Assembly (NCBI RefSeq): GCF_004916975.1
Contig: NZ_STGQ01000003.1
Coordinates: 62,001 to 126,000 of the forward strand
DNA: 64,000 bases
Reading direction: 5' to 3'
DNA from: Paenibacillus dokdonensis
GTDB taxonomy: Bacteria > Bacillota > Bacilli > Paenibacillales > Paenibacillaceae
Of this stretch, positions 1 to 8,275 are shown piece by piece (position 1 is the first letter of the stretch; each line of letters opens with the position of its first letter). The translations under genes were made by a program, and so were the position numbers. The notes under the pieces were generated by a model. The model searched no databases, was not told where the DNA came from, and saw nothing but the letters and a program-made list of their open reading frames with translations.

Positions 1-792
1 ATTGGCACGAACCTCTCGCATATTCCCTTCCCAATAACTTTCATTATGCTCATTAAACCGACGGGTCTGTTCTTCCTCCTGACGGAAAGTCTGAATCAGT
101 CCCATGCCGGAGAGATTTTCTGCGATGAAGCCAATCAGCCGCGAAAGCCGGCTCCGGGTCACTTGGTAAGCCTCCCGCAGATAACGCCGGAACATGAAAG
201 CGACCAGACCGATGACAGGCAAAATAATCAGCGAATACCATGCCAGTGTCGTATCCAGACGGAACATGAAATAAACGATGAGGACCAAGGTCATCCCGTC
301 ACGAATCAGGCTCAAGAGCACCTGGGTAAAGAACTGGCTGATAGTCTCCGTGTCGCTCGATACATTCGTGACCAGGCTTCCGCGATGGACCCTGTCAAAA
401 TATGACATTGATAGTTTGGAGATATGATGAAATAAGTCCTTACGGATTTTTGCCACAATGCCCTGACCGGCATACTGAAGCAAATTATTTTGAACATATG
501 TGAACACAAAGCTTATAACAGAGATTCCCAAATAGATGCCCGCCATCATGGCGATAAAACCAATTTGAGCATTCCCTTTGGCCAGATGATCATCAATGAC
601 GATTTTGACCAGATAAGGCTGGAGCAAATCCGCTGAAATCCCGAGCAGAGCACAGAAAAAAATGGCTGTAAACGTAAGCTTATGCGGTTTGGCATACTTT
701 AATATATTTTTAAATGCTTCAAATGACTTTCCTTTGCTTCCGTCTGATGACTTCTTGCCCGCTAGAGCAGCGGCTGTTGAAGAATTAGGCAT
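1..792 (-). CDS. ABC exporter subunit, BmrD/YheH-like (partial, 3' end outside window)
   Basis: The minus strand stays open from an ATG at 792 to the window edge, giving about 264 residues with no stop. The protein starts MPNSSTAAALAGKK, then shows the transmembrane half of a type-IV ABC exporter: several hydrophobic helices and the intracellular-loop stretch SYFDRVHRGSLVTNV followed by SSDTETISQFF. The nucleotide-binding domain lies beyond the window. The start overlaps the end of the upstream ABC gene by 8 bases, and GGAGGG sits 8 bases before it, so the two are translationally coupled. I infer that the pair forms a heterodimeric multidrug-type exporter like BmrC/BmrD of Bacillus subtilis. 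The substrate cannot be told from sequence. Confidence 0.88.
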   Translation of the reverse strand, partial: MPNSSTAAALAGKKSSDGSKGKSFEAFKNILKYAKPHKLTFTAIFFCALLGISADLLQPYLVKIVIDDHLAKGNAQIGFIAMMAGIYLGISVISFVFTYVQNNLLQYAGQGIVAKIRKDLFHHISKLSMSYFDRVHRGSLVTNVSSDTETISQFFTQVLLSLIRDGMTLVLIVYFMFRLDTTLAWYSLIILPVIGLVAFMFRRYLREAYQVTRSRLSRLIGFIAENLSGMGLIQTFRQEEEQTRRFNEHNESYWEGNMREVRAN

Positions 793-2530
793 GCTGCAAT
801 CCCTCCTGTTGAATCCGGTACAAAGAAGCGTATAAACCGTCTCTGCGTGCCATTAATTGCTCATGGTTGCCGCGCTGCACAATTCGGCCCTCATCCAGAA
901 CGATGATCTCATTGGCATGCTGCACGCTGCTGATCCGATGGGCAATGATCAGTGTGGTTTTACCTTGCCTTTCTTTGACGAGATTGCTCAAGATCCCTGA
1001 TTCCGTCAGTGTATCCACCGCGCTCATACTGTCATCGAGGATAAGCAGCTCCGGTCTTTTCATCAGCCCCCTCGCCAAACTGGCACGCTGCCTTTGTCCG
1101 CCTGAAAGCGTAAGTCCGCGTTCTCCCAGTTTGGTTTGAAAGCCTTCCTTGAATGTATTCACGCTGTCCAGCAGTAAAGCCTGATCCGCTGCGTTTCGTA
1201 TCTGCTGCATGTTCGCCGACCGATCACTAAAAGCGATATTATCAGCAATGTCCGTACTGAATAAAAACCCATCCTGCGGTACATAGCCGATTTTCCTGCG
1301 CAGCGTTTCCAGAGATACTTCTGTGATGTCTTCCCCGCTTACACGTATGCTGCCGGCCGGAGGCTCGTAGACCCGAAGCAGCAGCTTCGCCAAGGTGGAT
1401 TTCCCGCTGCCCGTGCGTCCGATTAAGCCGATGGTTTGACCTTTCCGAATAGAAAAGCTAACATCTTCAAGCGCTTTTTCCGAAGCACCCGGATAAGAAA
1501 AATTCAGATGATTGATTTCAATATCTCCAACAGAACTCAGCTCGATGGCCGATTCATTGTCCCTCACGCTTGGCACTTCAGCCAGCAGACGGTTCACCCG
1601 CTCCAGGGATGCGCCCGAACGCTGCATCATATTGATAACGTTGCCAATTTGCTGGAGAGGTCCGGTCAGCATCCGCAGATAAAAGGTTAAGGCAACGAAG
1701 CTGCCGAGAGACAGATGATGCTGAATCGTCATGTAACCGCCAACAAGTAGCGAAACCACCAGCGACAAAGCCCCGAGAAAAGGCAGGATAGCCTGGAAAA
1801 GAGAAGACATCCGCACCAGGCGGAGCTGTGCTCCCCGGACGCCGTCAACGGTGCTGTCAAATCGCTGCTGGGCCGTTTCTTCCATGGCAAACGTCTTCGT
1901 CACGCGGATACCGCCAATTTGTTCATCCGCCGATTCCGTCATATTGGCCAGATTCTCCTGCACCTGCATGGATCTTTCGCGAATTCGCGGACCGAAGAAA
2001 ATAACCAGAAACGGGATCAGGATTAGCGGACCTACACTCACCAAGATCAGTGTCACGGGAATACCGGTAATGAGCATCATCGCCACACAGGAAATGACCA
2101 TGAACACTGCATTAGTCGTTTGCGTGACACCAAAGGAAATCGCCTCGCGCACCGATGTCACATCATTCATGACGTAACTGAGCAGCTTGCCCGTACCCTG
2201 TCTAGAGAAGAAATCCTCGCTCAACCTGGAGAACTGCGTAAAAATACGGCTGCGTGTAATAAACTCGAAGCGACGTCCAAGCCTCATGATCGTAAATTGG
2301 CCGAGCCCAAACAAAATACCATAGGATACTGCAATGGCAAGCAGAATAAGGCTGTACTGAATGATTCCATCCCGTCCCAGTGAGCCATCCTTGAGTCCAT
2401 CCGTTACTTTTCCCAGTATCTGTGGCAGCAAAGACTGATCTACGTTAGATAAAATAATCAAAATAATGGCTGTGAGGTAGAGCAGCTTGTTTTGCTTCAA
2501 ATAGCTGGTGAGCAGTTCAAAGTTTTTCAA
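785..2530 (-). CDS. bmrC: ABC exporter subunit with degenerate catalytic site, BmrC/YheI-like
   Basis: A 581-residue half-transporter: six transmembrane helices in about the first 310 residues, then an ATPase domain with Walker A GRTGSGKST, signature LSGGQ and Walker B LLILDD. The residue after Walker B, normally the catalytic Glu, is Asp at about position 500, as is known for BmrC. That marks a heterodimeric exporter with one degenerate ATP site; the partner is the overlapping downstream gene. The start is TTG at 2530, chosen because GGAGGG lies 9 bases upstream and no in-frame ATG is near. The length matches the family (about 585). The role is membrane efflux of a lipophilic compound or drug; the substrate is unknown. 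Confidence 0.88.
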   Translation of the reverse strand: MKNFELLTSYLKQNKLLYLTAIILIILSNVDQSLLPQILGKVTDGLKDGSLGRDGIIQYSLILLAIAVSYGILFGLGQFTIMRLGRRFEFITRSRIFTQFSRLSEDFFSRQGTGKLLSYVMNDVTSVREAISFGVTQTTNAVFMVISCVAMMLITGIPVTLILVSVGPLILIPFLVIFFGPRIRERSMQVQENLANMTESADEQIGGIRVTKTFAMEETAQQRFDSTVDGVRGAQLRLVRMSSLFQAILPFLGALSLVVSLLVGGYMTIQHHLSLGSFVALTFYLRMLTGPLQQIGNVINMMQRSGASLERVNRLLAEVPSVRDNESAIELSSVGDIEINHLNFSYPGASEKALEDVSFSIRKGQTIGLIGRTGSGKSTLAKLLLRVYEPPAGSIRVSGEDITEVSLETLRRKIGYVPQDGFLFSTDIADNIAFSDRSANMQQIRNAADQALLLDSVNTFKEGFQTKLGERGLTLSGGQRQRASLARGLMKRPELLILDDSMSAVDTLTESGILSNLVKERQGKTTLIIAHRISSVQHANEIIVLDEGRIVQRGNHEQLMARRDGLYASLYRIQQEGLQHA

Positions 2531-2831
2531 TGGTTTCGTCCCTCCTTATGCGGGCAATTTAATTTCCCTTACTAAATCTTCAACTAAAATATAGCATATA
2601 TAAAAATAAGCTGCGGCATGGCAGCAAGACGCTATAGGCAATAAACCGTTGATATGACTGGGTTTTCATTTGATAAAAAAAAGGATATCCCCAAATTTAC
2701 TGTACAGCACAGCTGACAATATATAAAACCATCTTATAGATTTATCCTATAAATTTTATAACATTAATATATTTAACTTATAAGCAGAAGTATGCAACAA
2801 TAATGCCAACAATGAAATGGAGGTGCTCAAA
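2531..2831. other. AT-rich divergent intergenic region
   Basis: This 301-base gap separates the ABC exporter operon (minus) from the methyltransferase (plus) and must hold both promoters. It is very AT-rich. A weak plus-strand candidate is CTGACA near 2714 followed by TATAGA-like bases. I see no strong hexamer pair, no small gene and no riboswitch-like structure. Confidence 0.5.
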
Positions 2832-3608
2832 ATGGATTCTTTGAACCAATGGCAGCCGCTCTCTTATGACCAGAAGCTCGGATTTGTATCCGAGTACGGA
2901 AAAGATCTGCTGTCTTTATTAAACCCACGAAAAGAAGAAATGATTCTCGATTTGGGCTGCGGTACGGGTGACTTAACGTATGAGATTTCACTATCGGGCG
3001 CCAAGGTCGTCGGCATAGATGCATCTGCAGAGATGATTGGTCATGCCAGAGAAAAGTATCCTTCTTTGGAATTTCGTATCGACGATGCTCAGAAGTTCCG
3101 TCTGGAACCTTGCTGCGATGCCGTGTTTTCCAACGCAGCAATTCATTGGATGAAGGATGCTGAAGGAGTTGCAAGAAGCGTGTGGAATGCGCTCAAGCCC
3201 GGCGGACGCTTCATTGCGGAGTTCGGCGGAGCAGACAATGTAAGCACCATCGTAAACGCAATAACCGATGTCCTAACGGCGGAATATGGCATTCATGCTG
3301 CAGCACGGAACCCGTGGTATTTCCCTAGCCCGGGAGAATACAGCTCCCTTCTGGAGCGCCAGGGATTCACTATTCGTCTGGTCCATTATTTCGAACGTCC
3401 TACCAGGCTTCATGACGGGCAGGATGGGATGCTCAGCTGGCTCGCCCAATTTGGTGATGACTTTTTTCTTGGACTAAGTCCGGATGAAATACGCGAGGCC
3501 TGCATAAGGATCAATGAAAAGGTTCATGAGATCTTGTGGAGAGACGGGGCGGTGTATGCAGATTATAAACGTCTCCGAATCGTTGCCGAAAAGCCCGCTC
3601 ATTCATAA
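2832..3608 (+). CDS. class I SAM-dependent methyltransferase, trans-aconitate methyltransferase-like
   Basis: A 258-residue cytosolic protein. Motif I is LDLGCGTGDLTYE (about residues 39-51), followed by the acidic loop VVGIDAS, the motif II/III region FRIDDAQKF and SNAAIHWMKD, and the post-motif LKPGGRF. This is a Rossmann-fold methyltransferase of the Methyltransf_11/25 type, closest in feel to Tam (trans-aconitate 2-methyltransferase). The start at 2832 is preferred over the ATG at 2817 because GGAGGTG (2819-2825) lies between them at ideal spacing. It is a single gene ending in a strong terminator. The real methyl acceptor is unknown, and many paralogues of this family are misnamed. Confidence 0.85.
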   Translation: MDSLNQWQPLSYDQKLGFVSEYGKDLLSLLNPRKEEMILDLGCGTGDLTYEISLSGAKVVGIDASAEMIGHAREKYPSLEFRIDDAQKFRLEPCCDAVFSNAAIHWMKDAEGVARSVWNALKPGGRFIAEFGGADNVSTIVNAITDVLTAEYGIHAAARNPWYFPSPGEYSSLLERQGFTIRLVHYFERPTRLHDGQDGMLSWLAQFGDDFFLGLSPDEIREACIRINEKVHEILWRDGAVYADYKRLRIVAEKPAHS

Positions 3609-3628
3609 ATAGTTCCTTCCTTTTCTCA

Positions 3629-3673
3629 TGCAACAAAAAAAAGAGCTGCGGAAACAGCTCTTTTTTTGTTGCA
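3629..3673. terminator. bidirectional rho-independent terminator
   Basis: A GAGCTG/CAGCTC core extended by an A-tract/T-tract and TGCAAC/GTTGCA arms. It lies between the convergent methyltransferase and MFS genes and has a T run on either strand. Confidence 0.9.
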
Positions 3674-3730
3674 TAATGCTCATTTATGTTGTTTTTCGAA
3701 ACAAGGATCCAGATTACAATGTTAGCTAAC

Positions 3731-4960
3731 TCATTTCTCTCCTATATAGCGGTTATTCCCTGCTCCCCAGCCGGCGATCATATAAATGACACCAGCTACC
3801 AGAAGAAGGAGCAATGCCGCCGTCCAGCTGCCTGTCATATCATGGACAAGACCGAACAGCAGTGGCCCTACCGCTGCGAGCAGGTAACCTATCGATTGAG
3901 CCATGCCGGACAATTCTGCAGCTTGCTGAGAATGACGGGTCCGAAGCACGAAGAACATGGTAACCAGGCCAAAAGCTGCTCCGGTTCCCATACCAATCGG
4001 AATGACTGCAACCGGTACCAGGGCCTGAACTCCGGTCAAAAGTAATATAAAGCCGATCATAAAGCAAAGAAATGTAAGGAAAATTAGAAGTCGTTGATTT
4101 TTAAATCTGGCGGCCAGAACCGGAACAATAAAGGTTACCGGTACGCTGAACAACTGCATCAGGGAGAGCATCCACCCTGCCGCCGACGGGGTCATGCCGC
4201 GCTGGGTCAATATTTCCGGCAGCCATGCTACCACGGAATAGAATACAAAGGATTGAAGACCCATAACGATGGTCACCTGCCAGGCAAGCTTGGAGCCCCA
4301 GACGCTGCTACTCTTGGCAGATACTTGCACCTTGGCGACTTCGTGACGGTAACGGAGCTGCGGAAGCCAGGCCAGCAGCGAGATGACGGCCAGGATACCC
4401 CACATAACCAGAGACCCGCGCCAGCCAGAATGCAAATGACCCGCGACCGGAACACTGATTCCCGATGCGATAGCCGCGAAGATATTCATGGATACGGAAT
4501 AAATACCCGTCATTACGCCCGTACGAAGCGGGAAATCACGCTTGATCAAACTCGGCAGCAGTACGTTGCTTAGAGCAATGCCTAATCCAAGCAAAATAGT
4601 CCCTGCAAACAAAGCCGTAATCGTCGGAATAAACCGCAAGACAATACCGACAGTCACTGCGCATACACCAAGGAATAAGGCACGTTCCATTCCCCATAGG
4701 CGTGAGATTCTCGGAGCGAGCGGCGACATTAACGCGAAGGCCAGAAGCGGAAAGGTTGTGAGTAGTCCAGCCAAGGTATGAGACATTCCCGTGTCGCTGC
4801 GGATCGTTTCAATGAGCGGACCCACTGCGGTAATCGGAGAACGAAGAGTTGTTGCAATCATGATGATGCCGACAAGCAGCAAAGCCGCCTTCATTCCTGT
4901 TGATACTGATTCATTGTCTGCCTTTTTTACTTGAGTTACGTTATTCATGATGTAGTTCAT
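3731..4960 (-). CDS. MFS transporter, CynX/NimT family
   Basis: A 409-residue membrane protein with about 12 hydrophobic helices. The first-helix motif TTLRSPITAVGPL followed by IRSDTGMSHTLAGLLTTFP is typical of the CynX/NimT (cyanate and 2-nitroimidazole) branch of the major facilitator superfamily. The first ATG (4960) overlaps the upstream GntR gene by 20 bases; the next ATG at 4948 is an equally possible start, because the GGGGGA Shine-Dalgarno stretch is closer than usual to the first. The overlap means the regulator and pump are one operon. It probably exports or imports a small polar or anionic compound; the substrate is not predictable. Confidence 0.85.
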   Translation of the reverse strand: MNYIMNNVTQVKKADNESVSTGMKAALLLVGIIMIATTLRSPITAVGPLIETIRSDTGMSHTLAGLLTTFPLLAFALMSPLAPRISRLWGMERALFLGVCAVTVGIVLRFIPTITALFAGTILLGLGIALSNVLLPSLIKRDFPLRTGVMTGIYSVSMNIFAAIASGISVPVAGHLHSGWRGSLVMWGILAVISLLAWLPQLRYRHEVAKVQVSAKSSSVWGSKLAWQVTIVMGLQSFVFYSVVAWLPEILTQRGMTPSAAGWMLSLMQLFSVPVTFIVPVLAARFKNQRLLIFLTFLCFMIGFILLLTGVQALVPVAVIPIGMGTGAAFGLVTMFFVLRTRHSQQAAELSGMAQSIGYLLAAVGPLLFGLVHDMTGSWTAALLLLLVAGVIYMIAGWGAGNNRYIGEK

Positions 4961-5654
4961 TTCCCCCTTGTATATCCTTCAGCAGCATTTCGCGCGAAGC
5001 ATCAATATAGGCCCGAACAGAATCGGCCGATCCCGCTTCATCCTGGGCAATAATAGCTTGGATCAAGCGTTCGTTAAACTCTGCGTGCAAGCGAGTCAAA
5101 GTCAAATGTCCACTTCCATAAGAAACCACCTGCTGAACAGCTTCACTTATCGAATCATACAGATCGCTTAAAATCGAATTATGTGCAGCATTGATAATCT
5201 CTTTGTGAAAAGCATAATCTACACGGGTAAAAGCTTCTATATCCCCCTCTTCTTCAGCCTTTCGGTAATCAACATAAGCAGACTGAATCCGCTCTATATC
5301 TTCGGCTGTCCGCCGCAAAGCAGCCAAGCGTGCCCCTTCCTGCTCAAGCGCTGAACGCACCTCCAGTGTCTCGCTCAGCTTGGAACGCTCCAGCCTGCGT
5401 GCCAATACCGGCGTTAAACTGCTGGATGAGCATACATAAGTCCCATCGCCCTGTCTTGTCCGCAGCATTCCCGCGTGGATGAGGGCATGAACGGCTTCCC
5501 GGATCGTATTTCTGCTGACGCCCAGCTCTTTGACAAGCTCGGGTTCTGCAGGAATCCGTTCTCCAACCGGCCAGGTTCCGTTCTCAATCAGCTGCTCCAG
5601 CTGAGAAACAATCTGTTCGACCAACGTTCGCTTTGTCGGACGTTGTAAGGTCAT
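4941..5654 (-). CDS. GntR/FadR-family transcriptional regulator
   Basis: A 237-residue repressor: an N-terminal winged helix (GVSRNTIREAVHALIHAGML, about residues 44-63) and a C-terminal all-helical FCD domain (residues 90-230) typical of the FadR subfamily. The start is ATG at 5654 with GGAGGA 7 bases upstream; a TTG 15 bases earlier overlaps that ribosome site and is rejected. The gene overlaps the MFS pump gene and probably controls it. A perfect palindrome between the promoter and the ribosome site suggests autorepression released by a small carboxylic-acid-type ligand, as is usual in this subfamily. Confidence 0.88.
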   Translation of the reverse strand: MTLQRPTKRTLVEQIVSQLEQLIENGTWPVGERIPAEPELVKELGVSRNTIREAVHALIHAGMLRTRQGDGTYVCSSSSLTPVLARRLERSKLSETLEVRSALEQEGARLAALRRTAEDIERIQSAYVDYRKAEEEGDIEAFTRVDYAFHKEIINAAHNSILSDLYDSISEAVQQVVSYGSGHLTLTRLHAEFNERLIQAIIAQDEAGSADSVRAYIDASREMLLKDIQGGNELHHE

Positions 5655-5665
5655 AAGTGATTCCT

Positions 5666-5693
5666 CCAAACATAGGATGTTTGGTTCATTATA
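5666..5693 (-). promoter_or_regulatory. GntR promoter with palindromic operator
   Basis: An extended -10, TGCTATAAT (TATAAT at 5693-5688), is followed at once by a 19-base perfect inverted repeat CCAAACAT-AGG-ATGTTTGG (5684-5666). The repeat covers the expected transcription start. The -35 is poor, consistent with an extended -10 promoter. The palindrome is the likely binding site of the GntR protein. Confidence 0.7.
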
Positions 5694-5775
5694 GCATATA
5701 TTTTCATTTATATGTCTTTTTTCTGAAGATTAATATGTATAAAATTCTGGAATGCTCTCTTCATCAACAAAAAAA

Positions 5776-5793
5776 GCTGCTCCGAGGAGCAGC
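5776..5793 (-). terminator. terminator of the PAP2 gene
   Basis: GCTGCTC/GAGCAGC stem with a 4-base loop, followed on the minus strand by seven T. Confidence 0.88.
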
Positions 5794-5831
5794 CTGCATA
5801 TTGAGGACTAAACAATATATGATTTTGTAAA

Positions 5832-6500
5832 TTATGCCTGAAACTCTCTATGCTGGGACGCTGTCTTGTTCCGGTAAAGCGCTGGAACCTTAAAGAAAAG
5901 AAAACTGTAGATTTCCACAATCGCGATGGCGCCAATGACATCCATAATGACATGCTGTTTCATAAATAGAGTCGAGGCAATAATCAAAAGAGACATACCG
6001 CTGATCAAAGTGACATTCAGACGATTGCGGGCCGGACTCTTCCAAATCATTCGCATCACCATATAGCTGGAAAAGCAATGAATGCTCGGAAAACAATTGA
6101 ATGGTTGATCACGGTTATAAATAAACCTCGTCAACTGTGCAAACGGGTCGTTTCCGATCACTTCCGGCCGCGGCACAGTAGTCTGGAACACCAAATAGAC
6201 GCCGTAGCAGGTAAGTGCGCATACGGTATATACCAGCAGCGAGCGGTAATAGGAAGGACGATCCCGAAAGAAAAAATAGACCAGACAGACGTAAATGTAG
6301 AAAATCCAGACCCCGTACGGAAGAGCGAAATATTTAATGAAAGGTGTCGCCTGATCCAGGGGTGTAACAAGCGAGTATACTTTATCCGTTGGCTGGTTTA
6401 CCAAGTGATACAGGCTGCCCAGAAAAGGAAAAACAAGCATAAGTGCGAGAGGAGCCAAGCGAAGCAGCTGCTTGAGATCCCTATTTTTAAGCCATGACAT
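5832..6500 (-). CDS. PAP2-superfamily membrane phosphatase
   Basis: A 222-residue integral membrane protein with about six hydrophobic segments. It carries the acid-phosphatase signature as FPSIHCFSSY (PSxH) and SLLIIASTLFMKQHVIMDV (SxxxxxxxxxxKQHxxxD), with an N-terminal positively charged stretch. These enzymes hydrolyse lipid phosphates such as undecaprenyl pyrophosphate, or act in phosphosphingolipid transfer. I prefer the ATG at 6500 (MSWLKNRDLK), which has AGAAAGG upstream; a longer reading from 6593 adds 31 residues of non-membrane, Arg/Cys-rich sequence. The gene stands alone downstream of the ROK gene and ends in its own terminator. Confidence 0.82.
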   Translation of the reverse strand: MSWLKNRDLKQLLRLAPLALMLVFPFLGSLYHLVNQPTDKVYSLVTPLDQATPFIKYFALPYGVWIFYIYVCLVYFFFRDRPSYYRSLLVYTVCALTCYGVYLVFQTTVPRPEVIGNDPFAQLTRFIYNRDQPFNCFPSIHCFSSYMVMRMIWKSPARNRLNVTLISGMSLLIIASTLFMKQHVIMDVIGAIAIVEIYSFLFFKVPALYRNKTASQHREFQA

Positions 6501-6638
6501 TTCAATCAGTACCTTTCTAAATTCAAAATCGCGTTTTGGACAACGCCTCCTGGCATTGCTGCAAAACCTTGTTGAATTATTGTACTCCGCCATCCGTCAT
6601 CGTTCAACACCAATATATGTAGATATTTAGCGGAAGAT

Positions 6639-7859
6639 TCAGATCTTTGCCAGGGAAAACCGGAAAATATGACGCAGTACAACCGCAGCCCCGCCGATCA
6701 AGTCCCCATCCGGCCCAAGTGAGGACTGTGCGATTCTGACTCCATCCTTCAATATTCGCATACCATGTCTTAGAACATGCTCCCGGACCCGCTCCAGCAA
6801 TATCGGATTATCATAGGCCAGACTTCCATCAAGAATAATGGCTCCCGGATTAAACAAATTCATCAGATTTACAATACCGGCGCTTAAATGCTCGGCAATC
6901 TCTTCATTAATATCCAAGGCCAATGCATCGCCAAGGCGAACAGCTTCATTATATATAGACGGGCGAATATCCGAAAAGTTACCCCTGCACAGTTCATGAA
7001 GCACCGTAGGTCTTCCCGAAGTAATCCCCGCAACGATCCTCGAATATACCGCTGACCAGCTGATGGTATTTTCCAGGCATCCGACATTCCCGCATTCACA
7101 GCGGATTCCGCTTCGGCTTACACTTGTATGACCGAATTCACCGGCACCCCCACGGCTCCCGCGCAAAATACTGTCGTTGACGAGGATCCCTGCACCCACG
7201 CCGTCTCCGACAACAATATATAACAAATCCGGATACTCTCCGCAGCTTCCGAACATCCGCTCAGCGAGAACAACGGCATTGGCATCGTTTTCGATCCATG
7301 TCTGCATACCGTAACGATGCTCGATTAATTTTTTCAACGGAACATTGTCGAGGCGAAGCTTCGAGTTATAATACACCACCCCTTCCTTCACGTTAACAAC
7401 GCCAGGAACGGTTACGGCAACTCCGACACAGCGTTCAAGCCCTTCGCATTCCTGCATAAACAGATCCAGTTCTTCTGTCATAAGCCGAATGACTTCCTCA
7501 CCCTTCTGGCCATCCATCGGCTTAAGTCGTTTACGCTTTATATGGGCCTCGAGATTCAGTTCCGCAAGCTCAATTGCACTGTTCGTAATGGCTGCCGCGA
7601 TAATAAAATGATTATCCGGTGCAAACTGCAGCAAAATAGGTCTTCTCCCGCCGCTGGATTTGCCTGTTCCAAGCTCGGACACGTAACCTTCCTTGATCAG
7701 TTCCTGGACAGCTGAAGCTACAGTAGATGGACTGATGCCGCACTCCTTCGCCAGACTAATTCTGGATATCGGACCCTTGCTTCGGATTTTGTTCAGAATT
7801 ATTGAACGGTTCAGCTCCTGAACCAGCTTCAAATCACCTTTCCTCATCTGTTTCAACAA
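6639..7859 (-). CDS. ROK-family transcriptional repressor (NagC/XylR type)
   Basis: A 406-residue protein. An N-terminal winged helix (ISLAKECGISPSTVASAVQ, about residues 35-53) is followed by a sugar-kinase-like ROK domain with the glycine-rich VGDGVGAGILV and the zinc site GHTSVS...CECGNVGCLE. The kinase-type domain in such repressors senses a sugar. The start is TTG at 7859 or 7856, 4 or 7 bases after AAGGAG; the first ATG lies too far downstream. It is divergent from the CUT1 sugar importer beginning at 8276, its likely target. The inducer cannot be deduced. Confidence 0.88.
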   Translation of the reverse strand: MLKQMRKGDLKLVQELNRSIILNKIRSKGPISRISLAKECGISPSTVASAVQELIKEGYVSELGTGKSSGGRRPILLQFAPDNHFIIAAAITNSAIELAELNLEAHIKRKRLKPMDGQKGEEVIRLMTEELDLFMQECEGLERCVGVAVTVPGVVNVKEGVVYYNSKLRLDNVPLKKLIEHRYGMQTWIENDANAVVLAERMFGSCGEYPDLLYIVVGDGVGAGILVNDSILRGSRGGAGEFGHTSVSRSGIRCECGNVGCLENTISWSAVYSRIVAGITSGRPTVLHELCRGNFSDIRPSIYNEAVRLGDALALDINEEIAEHLSAGIVNLMNLFNPGAIILDGSLAYDNPILLERVREHVLRHGMRILKDGVRIAQSSLGPDGDLIGGAAVVLRHIFRFSLAKI

Positions 7860-7916
7860 TGTTCTCCTTCCTTCTTCAAAATGCGATCATCAGCTTCCAT
7901 CCTATTCCATTTAAGT

Positions 7917-7939
7917 TGTAAAATATAGTTCGTTTTACA
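7917..7939. promoter_or_regulatory. candidate ROK operator
   Basis: A perfect 7-base inverted repeat TGTAAAA/TTTTACA with a 9-base AT-rich spacer, 58 bases before the ROK start. The layout resembles XylR/NagC-type operators. Function is inferred from position only. Confidence 0.35.
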
Positions 7940-8047
7940 TACTCCAGAAGACTTATTCCAATATAAATAATATGTATGTCATTACACTTCCTTGAGCATA
8001 TGCTAAAAATCGCTTGGAATTTGCGAAAATAAATTATTTTAATATTT

Positions 8048-8061
8048 TGTAATCGCTTACT
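8048..8061 (+). promoter_or_regulatory. cre-like catabolite control site
   Basis: TGTAATCGCTTACT matches the CcpA box TGWAANCGNTNWCA at all but the last base. It abuts the -35 of the importer promoter, a position suited to repression or activation by CcpA. Confidence 0.5.
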
Positions 8062-8089
8062 TGAAAAAAATATACTGCAAAGCTATAAT
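8061..8089 (+). promoter_or_regulatory. sigma-A promoter of the CUT1 importer
   Basis: TTGAAA (8061-8066), 17-base spacer, TATAAT (8084-8089). This is the best hexamer pair in the region and points to the binding-protein gene at 8276. Confidence 0.75.
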
Positions 8090-8275
8090 CTTACGCAACA
8101 GATGTCATAGTTTTCCTGAAGTGCTAGCGAACAGGAGATGAATCCATCCACCCACTTTTTTTGATGAATGGAATAATTATGATCTAAATAGCAGGAAAGG
8201 AGGGTTTTTTACATATTTGGCAGTGTGATTTGAAGAATAAATCCGTATTTTAAACAAAATTAGGAGGATATGTCG

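Larger units (their letters stand above)
7860..8275. other. ROK/CUT1 divergent regulatory region
   Basis: A 416-base AT-rich region holding the promoters of the ROK repressor and the sugar importer. It contains an inverted repeat (7917-7939), a cre-like site (8048-8061) and a strong plus promoter (8061-8089). The importer transcript would carry a leader of about 180 bases, in which I see no known riboswitch. Confidence 0.6.
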
